Of a stretch of DNA of 56,971 nt, positions 16,244-24,012 are shown one piece after another. Origin of the DNA: a virus; the IMG/VR virus record IMGVR_UViG_3300044630_000901, positions 1-56,971 of that record. One strand, written 5' to 3'. How positions within the stretch are numbered: position 1 is the first letter of the stretch; each line of letters starts with the position of its first letter. The notes below the pieces were generated by a model that saw nothing but the letters and a program-made list of their open reading frames with translations, did no database searches and was not told where the DNA came from. A program made the translations under genes and the position numbers.

Positions 16244-16743
16244 TGTTCGGCATACCACTCCCGTGGGCTCTGTGCGGCGCTGCTGTTATAGCAGTCGTCA
16301 CCTACTTCACCGGGCACCACAAGGGCTGGGCCCAGCGTGACGCAGAGATGCAGGTAGAGATTGCCCGCAAGAACGAAGAGTCCCGCGCCAAAGAGCAGGA
16401 GATGGCCAAGGCTGTCACCGCTAAAGACGAAGAACTGAGAAAGGCAAACACCGATGTCGCCAAGAAACAAACTGACCTTAATCGCCTCATTGCTGCTGGC
16501 AGGGTGCGCCTCCCCACCTCCAGTTGTGTACAAGCCAGCCCAAGTGCCGCCCCTGCCACCGGAAATAGCCCAGAAGCGGGAGCCAAACCTGACGGACAGA
16601 CTGACCAAGCTACTGCTGACGAGCGAGAAACCCTCCGACTCATCGCCCAAATCGCTGCAGACGGAGACAAAGCCATCAACCAGCTCAACGCCTGCATCGA
16701 CGCCTACAACGAAGTGAGGAACACACTCAATGGTCAACGCTGA
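16243..16743 (+). CDS. Rz: i-spanin (Rz-like)
   Basis: A 166-residue protein with an N-terminal inner-membrane helix (LPWALCGAAVIAVVTYFTG, about residues 5-23) and a long periplasmic coiled coil (about 30-85). This is the i-spanin plan. It spans the periplasm and pairs with the o-spanin encoded inside it at 16454, fusing inner and outer membranes after wall degradation. ATG 16243 is preferred (AGAGG seven bases upstream); GTG 16240 adds one residue. Its end overlaps the endolysin start. Confidence 0.85.
   Translation: MFGIPLPWALCGAAVIAVVTYFTGHHKGWAQRDAEMQVEIARKNEESRAKEQEMAKAVTAKDEELRKANTDVAKKQTDLNRLIAAGRVRLPTSSCVQASPSAAPATGNSPEAGAKPDGQTDQATADERETLRLIAQIAADGDKAINQLNACIDAYNEVRNTLNGQR
16454..16717 (+). 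CDS. Rz1: o-spanin (Rz1-like lipoprotein), nested in Rz
   Basis: An 87-residue lipoprotein in the +1 frame fully inside the i-spanin gene: KLTLIASLLLAGCASPPP has the lipobox LAGC (Cys18). The mature part is Pro-rich near the Cys, as in Rz1. Outer-membrane lipidation and pairing with Rz complete the spanin complex. Nested Rz/Rz1 architecture is a strong and classic sign. It is longer than lambda Rz1, with an extended Ser/Thr/Pro tail. Confidence 0.85.
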   Translation: MSPRNKLTLIASLLLAGCASPPPVVYKPAQVPPLPPEIAQKREPNLTDRLTKLLLTSEKPSDSSPKSLQTETKPSTSSTPASTPTTK

Positions 16744-17329
16744 ACAACTCAAGCAACTGCATATCGACCCCAAGTGGGTTGACCCGCTGAACGAAACCTT
16801 CGAGCGCTTCAGCATCTTGACACCTCGCCAGCAGGCTGCCTTCCTCGGCCAGTGTGGGCACGAGTGCGGGAACTTCCGTGTGCTGGAGGAGAACCTGAAC
16901 TACCGGGCTGAGACGCTGATGAAAATCTGGCCACGCCGCTTTCCGACGCTGGAGATCGCCAACCAGTACGCCAAGAACCCCAAGAAGATAGCCAACAAGG
17001 TCTACGCTGACCGCATGGGCAACCGCGATGAGGCTTCCGGTGATGGCTACCGCTTCCGTGGTCGCGGGTGCATCCAGCTTACTGGCTCGGCCAACTACTT
17101 CCACGCAGGCAAGGCGCTGGGCGTCGATCTGATTATGGAGCCCGACTTGGTGGCTACGCCGCAGTACGCCGCGCTGACTGCCGGATTCTTCTGGAACACG
17201 CAGAAGCTGAACGCCATTGCCGAGTCAGGCAACAATCTGGCCCTGACCAAGAAGATCAACGGCGGAACCATCGGCCTGAACGACCGAATCTTGCACACCA
17301 ACCACGCCTTAGAGGTACTTGGCGGGTGA
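16730..17329 (+). CDS. Endolysin, glycoside hydrolase family 19-like
   Basis: A 199-residue muramidase/chitinase-like lysin without a signal peptide, so it relies on the holin. The catalytic Glu is seen in GHECGNF (Glu45), with the second acidic region EENLNYR following. YRFRGRGCIQLTGSANY (about residues 104-120) is the GH19 substrate-cleft motif, and LTKKINGG is near the end. Length is normal for phage GH19 lysins. It overlaps the Rz end by 14 bases, so holin, spanins and lysin are translated from one unit. Confidence 0.9.
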   Translation: MVNAEQLKQLHIDPKWVDPLNETFERFSILTPRQQAAFLGQCGHECGNFRVLEENLNYRAETLMKIWPRRFPTLEIANQYAKNPKKIANKVYADRMGNRDEASGDGYRFRGRGCIQLTGSANYFHAGKALGVDLIMEPDLVATPQYAALTAGFFWNTQKLNAIAESGNNLALTKKINGGTIGLNDRILHTNHALEVLGG

Positions 17330-17347
17330 ACCACCCACGGGTACAAT
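17319..17347 (+). promoter_or_regulatory. Sigma70-like promoter before the second fibre block
   Basis: TTGGCG (17319-17324), a 17-bp spacer and TACAAT (17342-17347). The -10 context GGGTACAATC is shared with the promoter at 2979. AGGAG precedes the ATG at 17371. Confidence 0.6.
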
Positions 17348-17370
17348 CGGCCAGATTACAGGAGCTCTGA

Positions 17371-18360
17371 ATGGCACAACAGTTTACGAACAACGCTCGG
17401 GCGCTTCTGGTGTCCGGCATATCCGATACAGCTACTACGCTGGTTATTGAGACGGACAAAGCCGACTTGTTCCCGGTGGCCAACGTCGGTACTGGGTTTT
17501 TGCCTTCGTCCAACAACTGGTTTAAGCTAACGCTGCAGAACTCGTCTGGCGCGGTAGAGATTGTCGCCGTGCGTACCCGCAACGCTGGCTCGGCCATTCT
17601 GTCGAACGTGATCCGTGGCTATGATGGAACTACGGCAATTTCGTTTTCCGCAGGCACAGTTGTAGGTTTGCGCCTGACGTCTGCCGACATCGAGTCAATC
17701 TTGTATTTGCCCGGTGCAGACAACGCTTTCACTGGCGACAACACTTTTAGTGGCAGCAACACTTTCAGCGGTGATACAGCGCTTGGAACCCCCGTTAGTG
17801 GCAATTTGACGAACATGGCGGGCCTGCCACTTACATCTGGCGTAACAGGCGTTTTGCCTATCGCCAACGGTGGTACAGGTGCTACAACAGCAACAGACGT
17901 ACGCGCTGCTCTCGATGTACCTACACGCACTGGCGGGTCGGCCTCTGGTACGTGGGCTATCAGCATTTCCGGTAACGCTGCTACCGCGACAAACGCTACA
18001 AACGCGGCAAACGCTACAAACGCGACAAACGCGACAAACGCGACAAACGCCGGTTATGCAACCAGCGCCGGTTCGGCGTCCACCGCTGGTAACGCTAGCA
18101 CAGTGACTACCGTCAGTACGGCCCAAGTCTTGAATGCTACCGCTGCAGCTTCAGCTGGCGGAGTCGGTACGTACGGCAGTTATTTCACGCAATTAGGCTT
18201 CACAGTGGGTGGTACGACTACCGGTAGCAGTATTTTTAGCGGGGGTGCGGGCACTTGGAGGTGCATGACTAAAAGCCAACCTGTAACTGTGTATGTACCT
18301 TCCGGGTGTAGTGCCGCGTTTGCAACTCACTGGACATATGAATTCCTCCGCATTTCTTAA
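17371..18360 (+). CDS. Tail fibre-like protein with TNA tandem repeats
   Basis: A 329-residue protein. The N-terminal 100 residues are a beta module (NNWFKLTLQNSSGAVEIVAV), followed by Gly/Thr/Asn-rich shaft sequence including VLPIANGGTGATTATDVRAA (about residues 163-182), a motif common in phage fibres. A run of Thr-Asn-Ala triplets (about 206-226) comes from seven 9-bp DNA repeats. The C-terminal part is a small beta domain ending WTYEFLRIS, possibly the receptor tip. A cupin and small partner follow. Adhesin role is inferred from the shaft motif. Confidence 0.75.
   Translation: MAQQFTNNARALLVSGISDTATTLVIETDKADLFPVANVGTGFLPSSNNWFKLTLQNSSGAVEIVAVRTRNAGSAILSNVIRGYDGTTAISFSAGTVVGLRLTSADIESILYLPGADNAFTGDNTFSGSNTFSGDTALGTPVSGNLTNMAGLPLTSGVTGVLPIANGGTGATTATDVRAALDVPTRTGGSASGTWAISISGNAATATNATNAANATNATNATNATNAGYATSAGSASTAGNASTVTTVSTAQVLNATAAASAGGVGTYGSYFTQLGFTVGGTTTGSSIFSGGAGTWRCMTKSQPVTVYVPSGCSAAFATHWTYEFLRIS
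17986..18048 (+). repeat. Seven tandem 9-bp repeats inside fibre gene
   Basis: Units of GCGACAAAC with G/T or A/G variants (GCTACAAAC, GCGGCAAAC) are repeated seven times in frame. Each unit encodes Ala-Thr/Ala-Asn. Slippage would change shaft length by three residues without a frameshift. The last three units are identical, which suggests recent expansion. Confidence 0.9.
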
Positions 18361-18368
18361 GGATCATC

Positions 18369-18620
18369 ATGCAAGCAGAACTGACATCCCTGAGCAACCC
18401 GGTGTGGGTTGATGCGGACCATACTGCCATCAATTGCGCAATCACGACATCGCAGTTCGGCACCGAGGTTTTACCGTTCACAGCTTCGCCAAACGATTCA
18501 GAAGCCCACGGTCGCGCTATTTTTGCCGACATCGTTGCTGGCAAGTACGGCCCTATTGCAGAATACGTCGCGCCACCAACACCAGAGCAGCCTGACGTAA
18601 GTGGGGCCCAGACGCTGTGA
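18369..18620 (+). CDS. Fibre-associated small protein
   Basis: An 83-residue protein following the fibre. It begins LTSLSNPVWVDADHTAINCA, continues with the EVLPFTASPNDSEAHGRAIF segment and ends in a Pro-rich tail. This pattern resembles small tail-fibre-assembly or DUF4376-type C-terminal modules, but too little remains to name it. It overlaps the cupin start by four bases. Confidence 0.6.
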   Translation: MQAELTSLSNPVWVDADHTAINCAITTSQFGTEVLPFTASPNDSEAHGRAIFADIVAGKYGPIAEYVAPPTPEQPDVSGAQTL

Positions 18621-18895
18621 AAGCTCCCCTAGTCCCTGTTTTTGCCTTGCGGCAAGACGGCACTACGCTTAACGTGTACCATGCCGAAAAGGGGACTGGA
18701 CTGCCAAAGCACGAGCATACGTATTCACACTTGACGCTGTGTCATGCCGGGTCGCTGGTAGTGCGTAAAGAAGGCCGTGAACTGGTCATGACCAAAGACA
18801 CGCAGCCAGTCAACCTTGTAGCCGCAGAGTGGCATGAGATAGAGGCGTTGGAAGACGGGACTGTGTTTGTGAACGTGTTTTCTGAAAGCCGCTGA
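18617..18895 (+). CDS. Small cupin-fold protein in tail block
   Basis: A 92-residue protein from GTG 18617. It has the cupin metal-site pattern: KHEHTYSHLTLCHAGSLVV (about residues 31-49) supplies clustered His, and AAEWHEIEALEDGTVFVNVF (about 69-88) supplies the last His and final strands. The single domain has no visible second module. It is coupled to the fibre genes. Such cupins may bind sugar or act as metal-dependent enzymes; in a virion they could bind receptor glycans. Fold call is fairly good; role is unknown. Confidence 0.65.
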   Translation: MKAPLVPVFALRQDGTTLNVYHAEKGTGLPKHEHTYSHLTLCHAGSLVVRKEGRELVMTKDTQPVNLVAAEWHEIEALEDGTVFVNVFSESR

Positions 18896-18912
18896 TCGCG
18901 CAAGGAACAACC

Positions 18913-20925
18913 ATGACTGCTGTAAACATAAAAGCATTTCGGGGTACGATCCCCCGCGTTGGCGAACGCCTGCTACCGCCAAACAACGCTTCGGTGGCAG
19001 TCAACTGCAAGATCACATCTGGCAACCTTGAGCCCATCGCTGGGCTTGGTCTGGTCTACTCAACTAATCGCAACATCAAGACCACATTCCGGTACCGCGC
19101 CTTCGTTGACGGAGCGTATACCGACAACTGGTTGACGTGGGAAGAAGATGTCAACGTAGTCCCATCACCTAACGCCAACGACCAGTATGGCCGTTTCTAC
19201 TTCACGAGCGAGTCATTCGAGCCGCGCATGTCTACGTACAGCTCGGCAATCACATCTGTGCCGTACCCAACTGCATGGTTCTCGCTAGGGACGGCTGCAC
19301 CAACGGTGGCTCCTTCAGTGGCCCATACAGGCGGCTCAGGTGATGTGGAGTCGCGCTCTTATGTATACACATACGTCACCGCATACGGTGAAGAGTCTCC
19401 CCCATCCCCTCCTTCTACTCTGTACACGGCAGCTGTCAACGCCACATGGAACCTGACCAGCATGCAGACGGCTCCCCCGAACACCGGGTCTCTGTCCGCC
19501 GCAGTGGCCGTTACGACCAACACAGTTGAGGTGACGCTGAACAGCGTGTTTGGCATCGCCCAGTACGACACATTGACCTTTGCTAGCGTAGCTGGCATGA
19601 CAGACCTGAACGGTTCTCATCGTGTTCAGTCGGTTAACGTCGCCACCAATAAAGTCATCGTGGCTCTAGCCACAGCACAGACCTACACATCGGGTGGAAC
19701 GTGGGCTCGCAACGCTCGCTTTAACACAACCGGTATGGTCAAGCGCATCTACCGTACAGTGGGCACCAGCGGCTTGTTCTTGTACGTCGGTGAAGTTCCT
19801 GTTGCCACTACGTCTTTCAACGACACCGTGGTCGCTGCTGACCTTGGTGAAGAGCTGCCAACTGCGGACTCTGCGCTACCACCCAAAAACCTGACGAGCC
19901 TTATCAGTCTGCCCAACGGCTGCTTGGCTGGCATCGCCGGTAACGAGCTGTGCTTCAGCGACCCGTACATGCCATACTCGTGGCCACTGCGTAACCGCTA
20001 CTCTTTCTCTGGCGTTGGCGTTGCAGCCGTTGCCGCCAGCAACTCGGTTATTGTTCTGACCGAGTCTTTCCCCATCCTGTATACAGGCTCTGACCCCGAA
20101 GGCATGAGCGGCAGTACTTTGGAGACCTACGCCCCTTGCGTGGCCAAACGTGGTGTTGTTGACGTTGGTGGCGGGGCCATATACCCCAGCTTCGACGGCT
20201 TGTGGCTCGTGTCTACCCAACAGGTGGAGTGCCTTACACGCAAGCTGTACCGCGAAGAAGAGTGGACTCTCCTCAACCCAGCCACGTTTGATGCCGCTCT
20301 TCACGACGGTCAGTACTACGCGGCCTATGCTGGCCAGACCAACAGCAAAATCCTAATCCTGAACATTGCAGAACCGGACAGCGTCACAGAAGTAGCTGAG
20401 CTCGCTGATGATGTGTACCGCAACGAACTCGACGGTAGGTTGTATGTAGCGCAGGGTAAAAAACTGTACGCTTGGGACAGCAACGTGGGCAGTAAATATG
20501 AGAGCGACTGGCGCAGCGTAGACATGCAGTTCCCAGCCCCAGTAAAGTTCTCCTCGGCACAGATTCACGCCGACTTTGCGGCGATTGTGCCCGTTGACAC
20601 ATCCCAGATAGCAGCCAACGAAGCGCTGATTACTTTAGGCGCTGACGCTGTATCTGGACATATAAACGGGTTCGAGGTGTTGTCTTTAGAGATCAATGGC
20701 AGCTACATCATTCCAACAGGCCTGAGCACGCCGCGCAAGGTTCAGTTCACTCTGTTCTCCCGTGACGTACCTGTCTTCACGAAGACTGTCACCTCGAATC
20801 GTTTCTTCCGCCTGCCAGCTGGTTTAGCCAGCGATGTGTACTCTGTTGGGATAAGCTCTTCTGTCAAGGTGTACAACGTCGCCATAGCTGAATCAGTTGA
20901 AGAGTTGTCGAAGGTATCTGCATGA
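18913..20925 (+). CDS. Large tail protein, nozzle / tail-tubular-B-like
   Basis: A 670-residue, beta-rich protein. It starts FRGTIPRVGERLLPPNNASV, a signature shared by large podovirus tail proteins of this gene position, and has VNCKITSGNLEPI, a run of beta blades with Tyr/Ser/Pro motifs, and a WLVSTQQVECLTRKLYREEE segment (about residues 430-449). T7 gp12-like proteins form the nozzle hexamer and carry fibre attachment. The place before the ejection proteins agrees. Specific homology to gp12 is inferred from size and order. Confidence 0.65.
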   Translation: MTAVNIKAFRGTIPRVGERLLPPNNASVAVNCKITSGNLEPIAGLGLVYSTNRNIKTTFRYRAFVDGAYTDNWLTWEEDVNVVPSPNANDQYGRFYFTSESFEPRMSTYSSAITSVPYPTAWFSLGTAAPTVAPSVAHTGGSGDVESRSYVYTYVTAYGEESPPSPPSTLYTAAVNATWNLTSMQTAPPNTGSLSAAVAVTTNTVEVTLNSVFGIAQYDTLTFASVAGMTDLNGSHRVQSVNVATNKVIVALATAQTYTSGGTWARNARFNTTGMVKRIYRTVGTSGLFLYVGEVPVATTSFNDTVVAADLGEELPTADSALPPKNLTSLISLPNGCLAGIAGNELCFSDPYMPYSWPLRNRYSFSGVGVAAVAASNSVIVLTESFPILYTGSDPEGMSGSTLETYAPCVAKRGVVDVGGGAIYPSFDGLWLVSTQQVECLTRKLYREEEWTLLNPATFDAALHDGQYYAAYAGQTNSKILILNIAEPDSVTEVAELADDVYRNELDGRLYVAQGKKLYAWDSNVGSKYESDWRSVDMQFPAPVKFSSAQIHADFAAIVPVDTSQIAANEALITLGADAVSGHINGFEVLSLEINGSYIIPTGLSTPRKVQFTLFSRDVPVFTKTVTSNRFFRLPAGLASDVYSVGISSSVKVYNVAIAESVEELSKVSA

Positions 20926-21116
20926 CCAAAGCTGCTATCCCAGCTGTACTGACTGGCAAGCCCGACTTGGATCGGGCGCTGGCTTCCATGAAGCAAAACA
21001 TCGACATCATCACGGCGCAGGCACGCAATGTACAGAGGCTTGAGCCCCTACCAGCCACAGCATCGCTGGCTGACGTGATTGAGCGCCTGAACGCTGTTGT
21101 GGCCAGACTGCAGTGA
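20922..21116 (+). CDS. Small helical protein, tail/ejection block
   Basis: A 64-residue protein, ATGA-coupled to the nozzle-like gene. It begins AAIPAVLTGKPDLDRALAS, followed by KQNIDIITAQARNVQRLEPL and a C-terminal helix. Such proteins often accompany the nozzle in podoviruses. No function is recognised. Confidence 0.6.
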   Translation: MTKAAIPAVLTGKPDLDRALASMKQNIDIITAQARNVQRLEPLPATASLADVIERLNAVVARLQ

Positions 21117-21135
21117 TTGCGCCATAATGACGCCC

Positions 21136-21552
21136 ATGGCAGAACTCGTATTTGACCAACAAGACCTGATTGGCTCTTGGGTAGCTGACAAAGTGGGCCA
21201 TGGCGCTAGCTGGGGTAGTTTCTACGCTATTGGTGTTATGAGTGGTGGCCAAGTGCTCGCCGGGGTTGTCATCAACAACTACAACGGTGCCAATGCTACA
21301 TGCCACATTGCAATTGCCCAGCAAACTAAAGCGATCATTCCGCTGTTTAGAGCTGTCTGCGACTACGCGTTCAATTACTGCAAGCTCAAAAGATTGACTG
21401 GCATGGTTCCCTCAAATGAGCCTAAAATACTGGCATTTGACAAACACCTCGGGTTCGAGGAAGAGTTTGTTATGAAGGACGGTGCCCCCGGTGCCGACAT
21501 GCATGTTTTGGTAATGCGGCCCGACACCTGTCCGTGGCTGCGCAAGGAGTAA
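21136..21552 (+). CDS. GNAT-like acetyltransferase family protein
   Basis: A 138-residue protein with the GNAT order: a beta hairpin (YAIGVMSGGQVLAGVVINNY), the acetyl-CoA-side segment IPLFRAVCDYAFNYCKLKR, then SNEPKILAFDKHLGFEEEF (about residues 94-112), the classic C-terminal half. Homologues occur in phage ejection/tail blocks, where they may act on host or virion. The start is either ATG 21136 or ATG 21127; neither has a good Shine-Dalgarno. CATAAT lies immediately upstream. Catalysis is inferred from fold. Confidence 0.7.
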   Translation: MAELVFDQQDLIGSWVADKVGHGASWGSFYAIGVMSGGQVLAGVVINNYNGANATCHIAIAQQTKAIIPLFRAVCDYAFNYCKLKRLTGMVPSNEPKILAFDKHLGFEEEFVMKDGAPGADMHVLVMRPDTCPWLRKE

Positions 21553-21555
21553 ATC

Positions 21556-22371
21556 ATGGGCGGTAAATCAGGTCCTCCACCACCAGACTACAGCGCAATG
21601 GCTGCGGCCAACAAGTACGCTGCTGATGTGTCAGAAAAGCTAGGCACACGTCAAATGGACTTTGCTGAGCGCCAGTATGAGGAAATGAAACCTCTGGCAG
21701 AACGTGTTGCTGCGCAACAGATGGCTGCACAAGACCAACAAATGCGGCAAGCGCAGGAATACTACGACTACCAGACGGGCACGTTCCGACCAGTTGAACA
21801 GGGGCTTGTTAAGCAGGCCCAAGAGTTCGACACAGAAGCTTTCCGCGAACAGCTTGCGTCTCAGGCTGCTGCTGATACTGCCCGTGCGTTCGGTACCGCC
21901 GAAGGTGTGACAGCTCGTAACTTGGCTCGACGCGGTGTGGGCCCCGGCTCTGGTAACGCCATGGCCATGCAGAATCAAAACGCTCTGACCCTTGCATCGG
22001 CTCGTGCTGGTGCTGCCACAGGTGCTCGCGAACGAGCTGAACAAACGGGCTTCGCCCGTAAGCTGGACGTTGTTGGTCTTGGACGTAACCTGCCCGGAGC
22101 GTCTACCGCTGCGTACCAGAGTGCTACGGCTGCAGGCACCGCTGGAGCCAATACGGCTATGGCACCGGGTAATCAGTTCGCCGGAGCGTTTGGTCAAGGT
22201 GCCAACACAGTTATGGGCGGCGCTCAGATGGGCATTCAAGGCCAAGGCCAAATTCTCAATTCACAGACTTCTGTGTTCAACACTGCGCAGAGTAAGGCTG
22301 ATCCTCTGGCATCCATTGCCGGTATGGCAATTGGCGGTTGGGCTGGTGGCGGTTTTAAAGGGTTGGGTTAA
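21556..22371 (+). CDS. Internal virion (ejection) protein 1
   Basis: A 271-residue protein, Gly/Ala/Gln-rich. The N-terminus has PPPPDYSAMAAANKYAADVS, then a long Gln/Glu coiled region (about residues 40-110) and a low-complexity Gly/Ala C-terminus (IAGMAIGGWAGGGFKGLG). This composition is typical of podovirus ejection proteins stored with DNA and injected into the envelope. It is first of three consecutive ejection-type genes, and a strong AAGGAG precedes it. Confidence 0.65.
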   Translation: MGGKSGPPPPDYSAMAAANKYAADVSEKLGTRQMDFAERQYEEMKPLAERVAAQQMAAQDQQMRQAQEYYDYQTGTFRPVEQGLVKQAQEFDTEAFREQLASQAAADTARAFGTAEGVTARNLARRGVGPGSGNAMAMQNQNALTLASARAGAATGARERAEQTGFARKLDVVGLGRNLPGASTAAYQSATAAGTAGANTAMAPGNQFAGAFGQGANTVMGGAQMGIQGQGQILNSQTSVFNTAQSKADPLASIAGMAIGGWAGGGFKGLG

Positions 22372-22373
22372 TC

Positions 22374-23969
22374 ATGGCAGATTTCTTCAAAGGCCTCACC
22401 GGTGGCTTCCAGACCGGTCTCCAGTTGGGTCAGCAGTTGCGCCAGCGCCGTCAGGAGGACGAACTGGCCAAGGCGTACGCCAAGCCGGAAGAATTCACCG
22501 ACTACACTCCAGAGCAGATGCAACAGATTCAGGGCCTGCAGGCTTCTGGGGCCTACGACGTCACTGCTGTTCCGGGCGCTGAGGGCACTGCGCCAACGCT
22601 TCGGTACGTCCCGCGTCAGGGGCTGGACTTGCAAGGTGATATACCTGCTGCGGCTGGGATTGAGATTGCACCTCAGCGCGTTCAGCGTTACGGCACCCAG
22701 ACCGTCGCCGGTCAGTTTGATCCTACGGCTCTGCGTGGTTTGCAGATGAAGGAAGCTGCTCGTGTTTTGGGTAGCTACGGCGATGTTCGTGGCGCTGCTG
22801 CACTGGAAGCTCAAGCAGAAGAGCAAGCATACCAAGCCAAAAAGCGTCCACTAGAACTGGCTGGCTTGGAGCGTCAGGCTAAACTGGGTGATATTCAGCT
22901 GACTGAAGCTGAGCGAAACGCCGCTGCCAGCAAGCGACAGGAAGACTTTTCCATGTTCGCGGCTGAGCGCCCAGAGGCTACTGTGGCTGAGCTCAAGGAA
23001 GCTGCGTTCAAGCAGTTCAAGTTCACCCCCGATCAGTGGCAGAAGACTGTCACAACACGCCTTGGCATCGAGAATGCCGAGATGGACTCGTTCAAGAACA
23101 GCATCAAAAAGAAGCTGCAGGGCAAGAACCTTTCGCAGCTTGGTTCGTTGTACAACTCAGACCCTGACTTCGACGACAAGACTGACTTGGCCATCGTGCC
23201 CGGTAAGGGTGGCGCGGTTACGCTGAACTTTATCGACAAGGCTACAGGTCGTGTGTCCGGCTCACAATCGTTCAAGAGCGAAGCTCTGGCCACCGAGTAC
23301 CTGAACAAGCAAGCTACTGAGCCTGAGACCATTGGTTCTTGGATGATGAACCTGCGCAAAACTGAAGCCGCCATTGGTGCGAGCGAGGCTTCCACAGCTA
23401 AAGACAGAGCGCAGGCAAACCGTTACTCTCGGGATGAGGGCGAGAAAGGTCTGACCAAGAAAGTGGCTGACGTGGAAGCTAGCCTTGGTCGCAAACTGAC
23501 TGAGCCTGAAAAACTGACTCTGTTTGGACTCACATCCAAACCACGCGATGAAAAACCTGTCAAGGTTGAGGATGCTGGCGTTCAGTACAAAGTTGACGGC
23601 AAGTTAGTGCAGACTGACGGCATGGGCGGTTTCATCTCCGCCAAGGGTATCCTGCCAGAAGCACGACCAACTGTTTTGAAAGCAGCCGGGGTGTCAGACA
23701 ACAACATGAGTCGGTTGATGTGGAGCAATGACGGCGAAGCCGTAATGTTCAATAACGAAGAGTATGACGTCAAAGACAAGCGTGACATGGCCAAGCTGAA
23801 CAAAGCTTTAGAGGCTTACGACACGATGAACCGCAGCATTGCCGAGGAAGCACGGCTGAGGTCTAACCCCACAGGCCCATCTGGGTTTCAGGGTGCTCGT
23901 ACTACAGGTGTCGGCCCAGCTTCTACATATGGTGTTGCTCCGGGCGCTCAAAGCATTTACGGACGCTGA
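22374..23969 (+). CDS. Internal virion (ejection) protein 2
   Basis: A 531-residue protein, mainly helical, Ala/Glu/Gln/Lys-rich. It begins ADFFKGLTGGFQTGLQLGQQ, an amphipathic start seen in ejection proteins, then continues with long helices (about residues 130-240) and a Gly/Pro/Arg C-terminus. No enzyme motif is seen. It sits two bases after ejection protein 1 and before the giant protein, so it probably forms part of the trans-envelope channel. Confidence 0.65.
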   Translation: MADFFKGLTGGFQTGLQLGQQLRQRRQEDELAKAYAKPEEFTDYTPEQMQQIQGLQASGAYDVTAVPGAEGTAPTLRYVPRQGLDLQGDIPAAAGIEIAPQRVQRYGTQTVAGQFDPTALRGLQMKEAARVLGSYGDVRGAAALEAQAEEQAYQAKKRPLELAGLERQAKLGDIQLTEAERNAAASKRQEDFSMFAAERPEATVAELKEAAFKQFKFTPDQWQKTVTTRLGIENAEMDSFKNSIKKKLQGKNLSQLGSLYNSDPDFDDKTDLAIVPGKGGAVTLNFIDKATGRVSGSQSFKSEALATEYLNKQATEPETIGSWMMNLRKTEAAIGASEASTAKDRAQANRYSRDEGEKGLTKKVADVEASLGRKLTEPEKLTLFGLTSKPRDEKPVKVEDAGVQYKVDGKLVQTDGMGGFISAKGILPEARPTVLKAAGVSDNNMSRLMWSNDGEAVMFNNEEYDVKDKRDMAKLNKALEAYDTMNRSIAEEARLRSNPTGPSGFQGARTTGVGPASTYGVAPGAQSIYGR

Positions 23970-23993
23970 TCGGCATGCGACAATGTCGCATGC
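23956..23993 (+). promoter_or_regulatory. Promoter-like sequence over a perfect 21-bp dyad
   Basis: TTTACG (23956-23961), a 17-bp spacer and GACAAT (23979-23984) lie before the giant gene. GCATGCGACA-A-TGTCGCATGC (23973-23993) is a perfect inverted repeat with one central base, centred on the -10. It is not a terminator because no T-run follows. It may be a protein-binding site controlling the promoter. Confidence 0.55.
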
Positions 23994-24012
23994 AACAGAT
24001 TGAAGGGTATCT

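Noticed and set aside
15541-16815. 424-residue open frame antisense across the lysis cassette
   Set aside because: It overlaps six well-supported rightward genes, including the nested Rz/Rz1 pair. Its Gly/Ser/Val richness is from complementing Pro/Ala codons.
19359-19376. TATGTATACACATA resembling the RHH operator
   Set aside because: It is not a perfect palindrome, lies deep in the coding sequence of the nozzle-like gene and stands alone. Likely coincidence from Tyr/Val/Thr codons.
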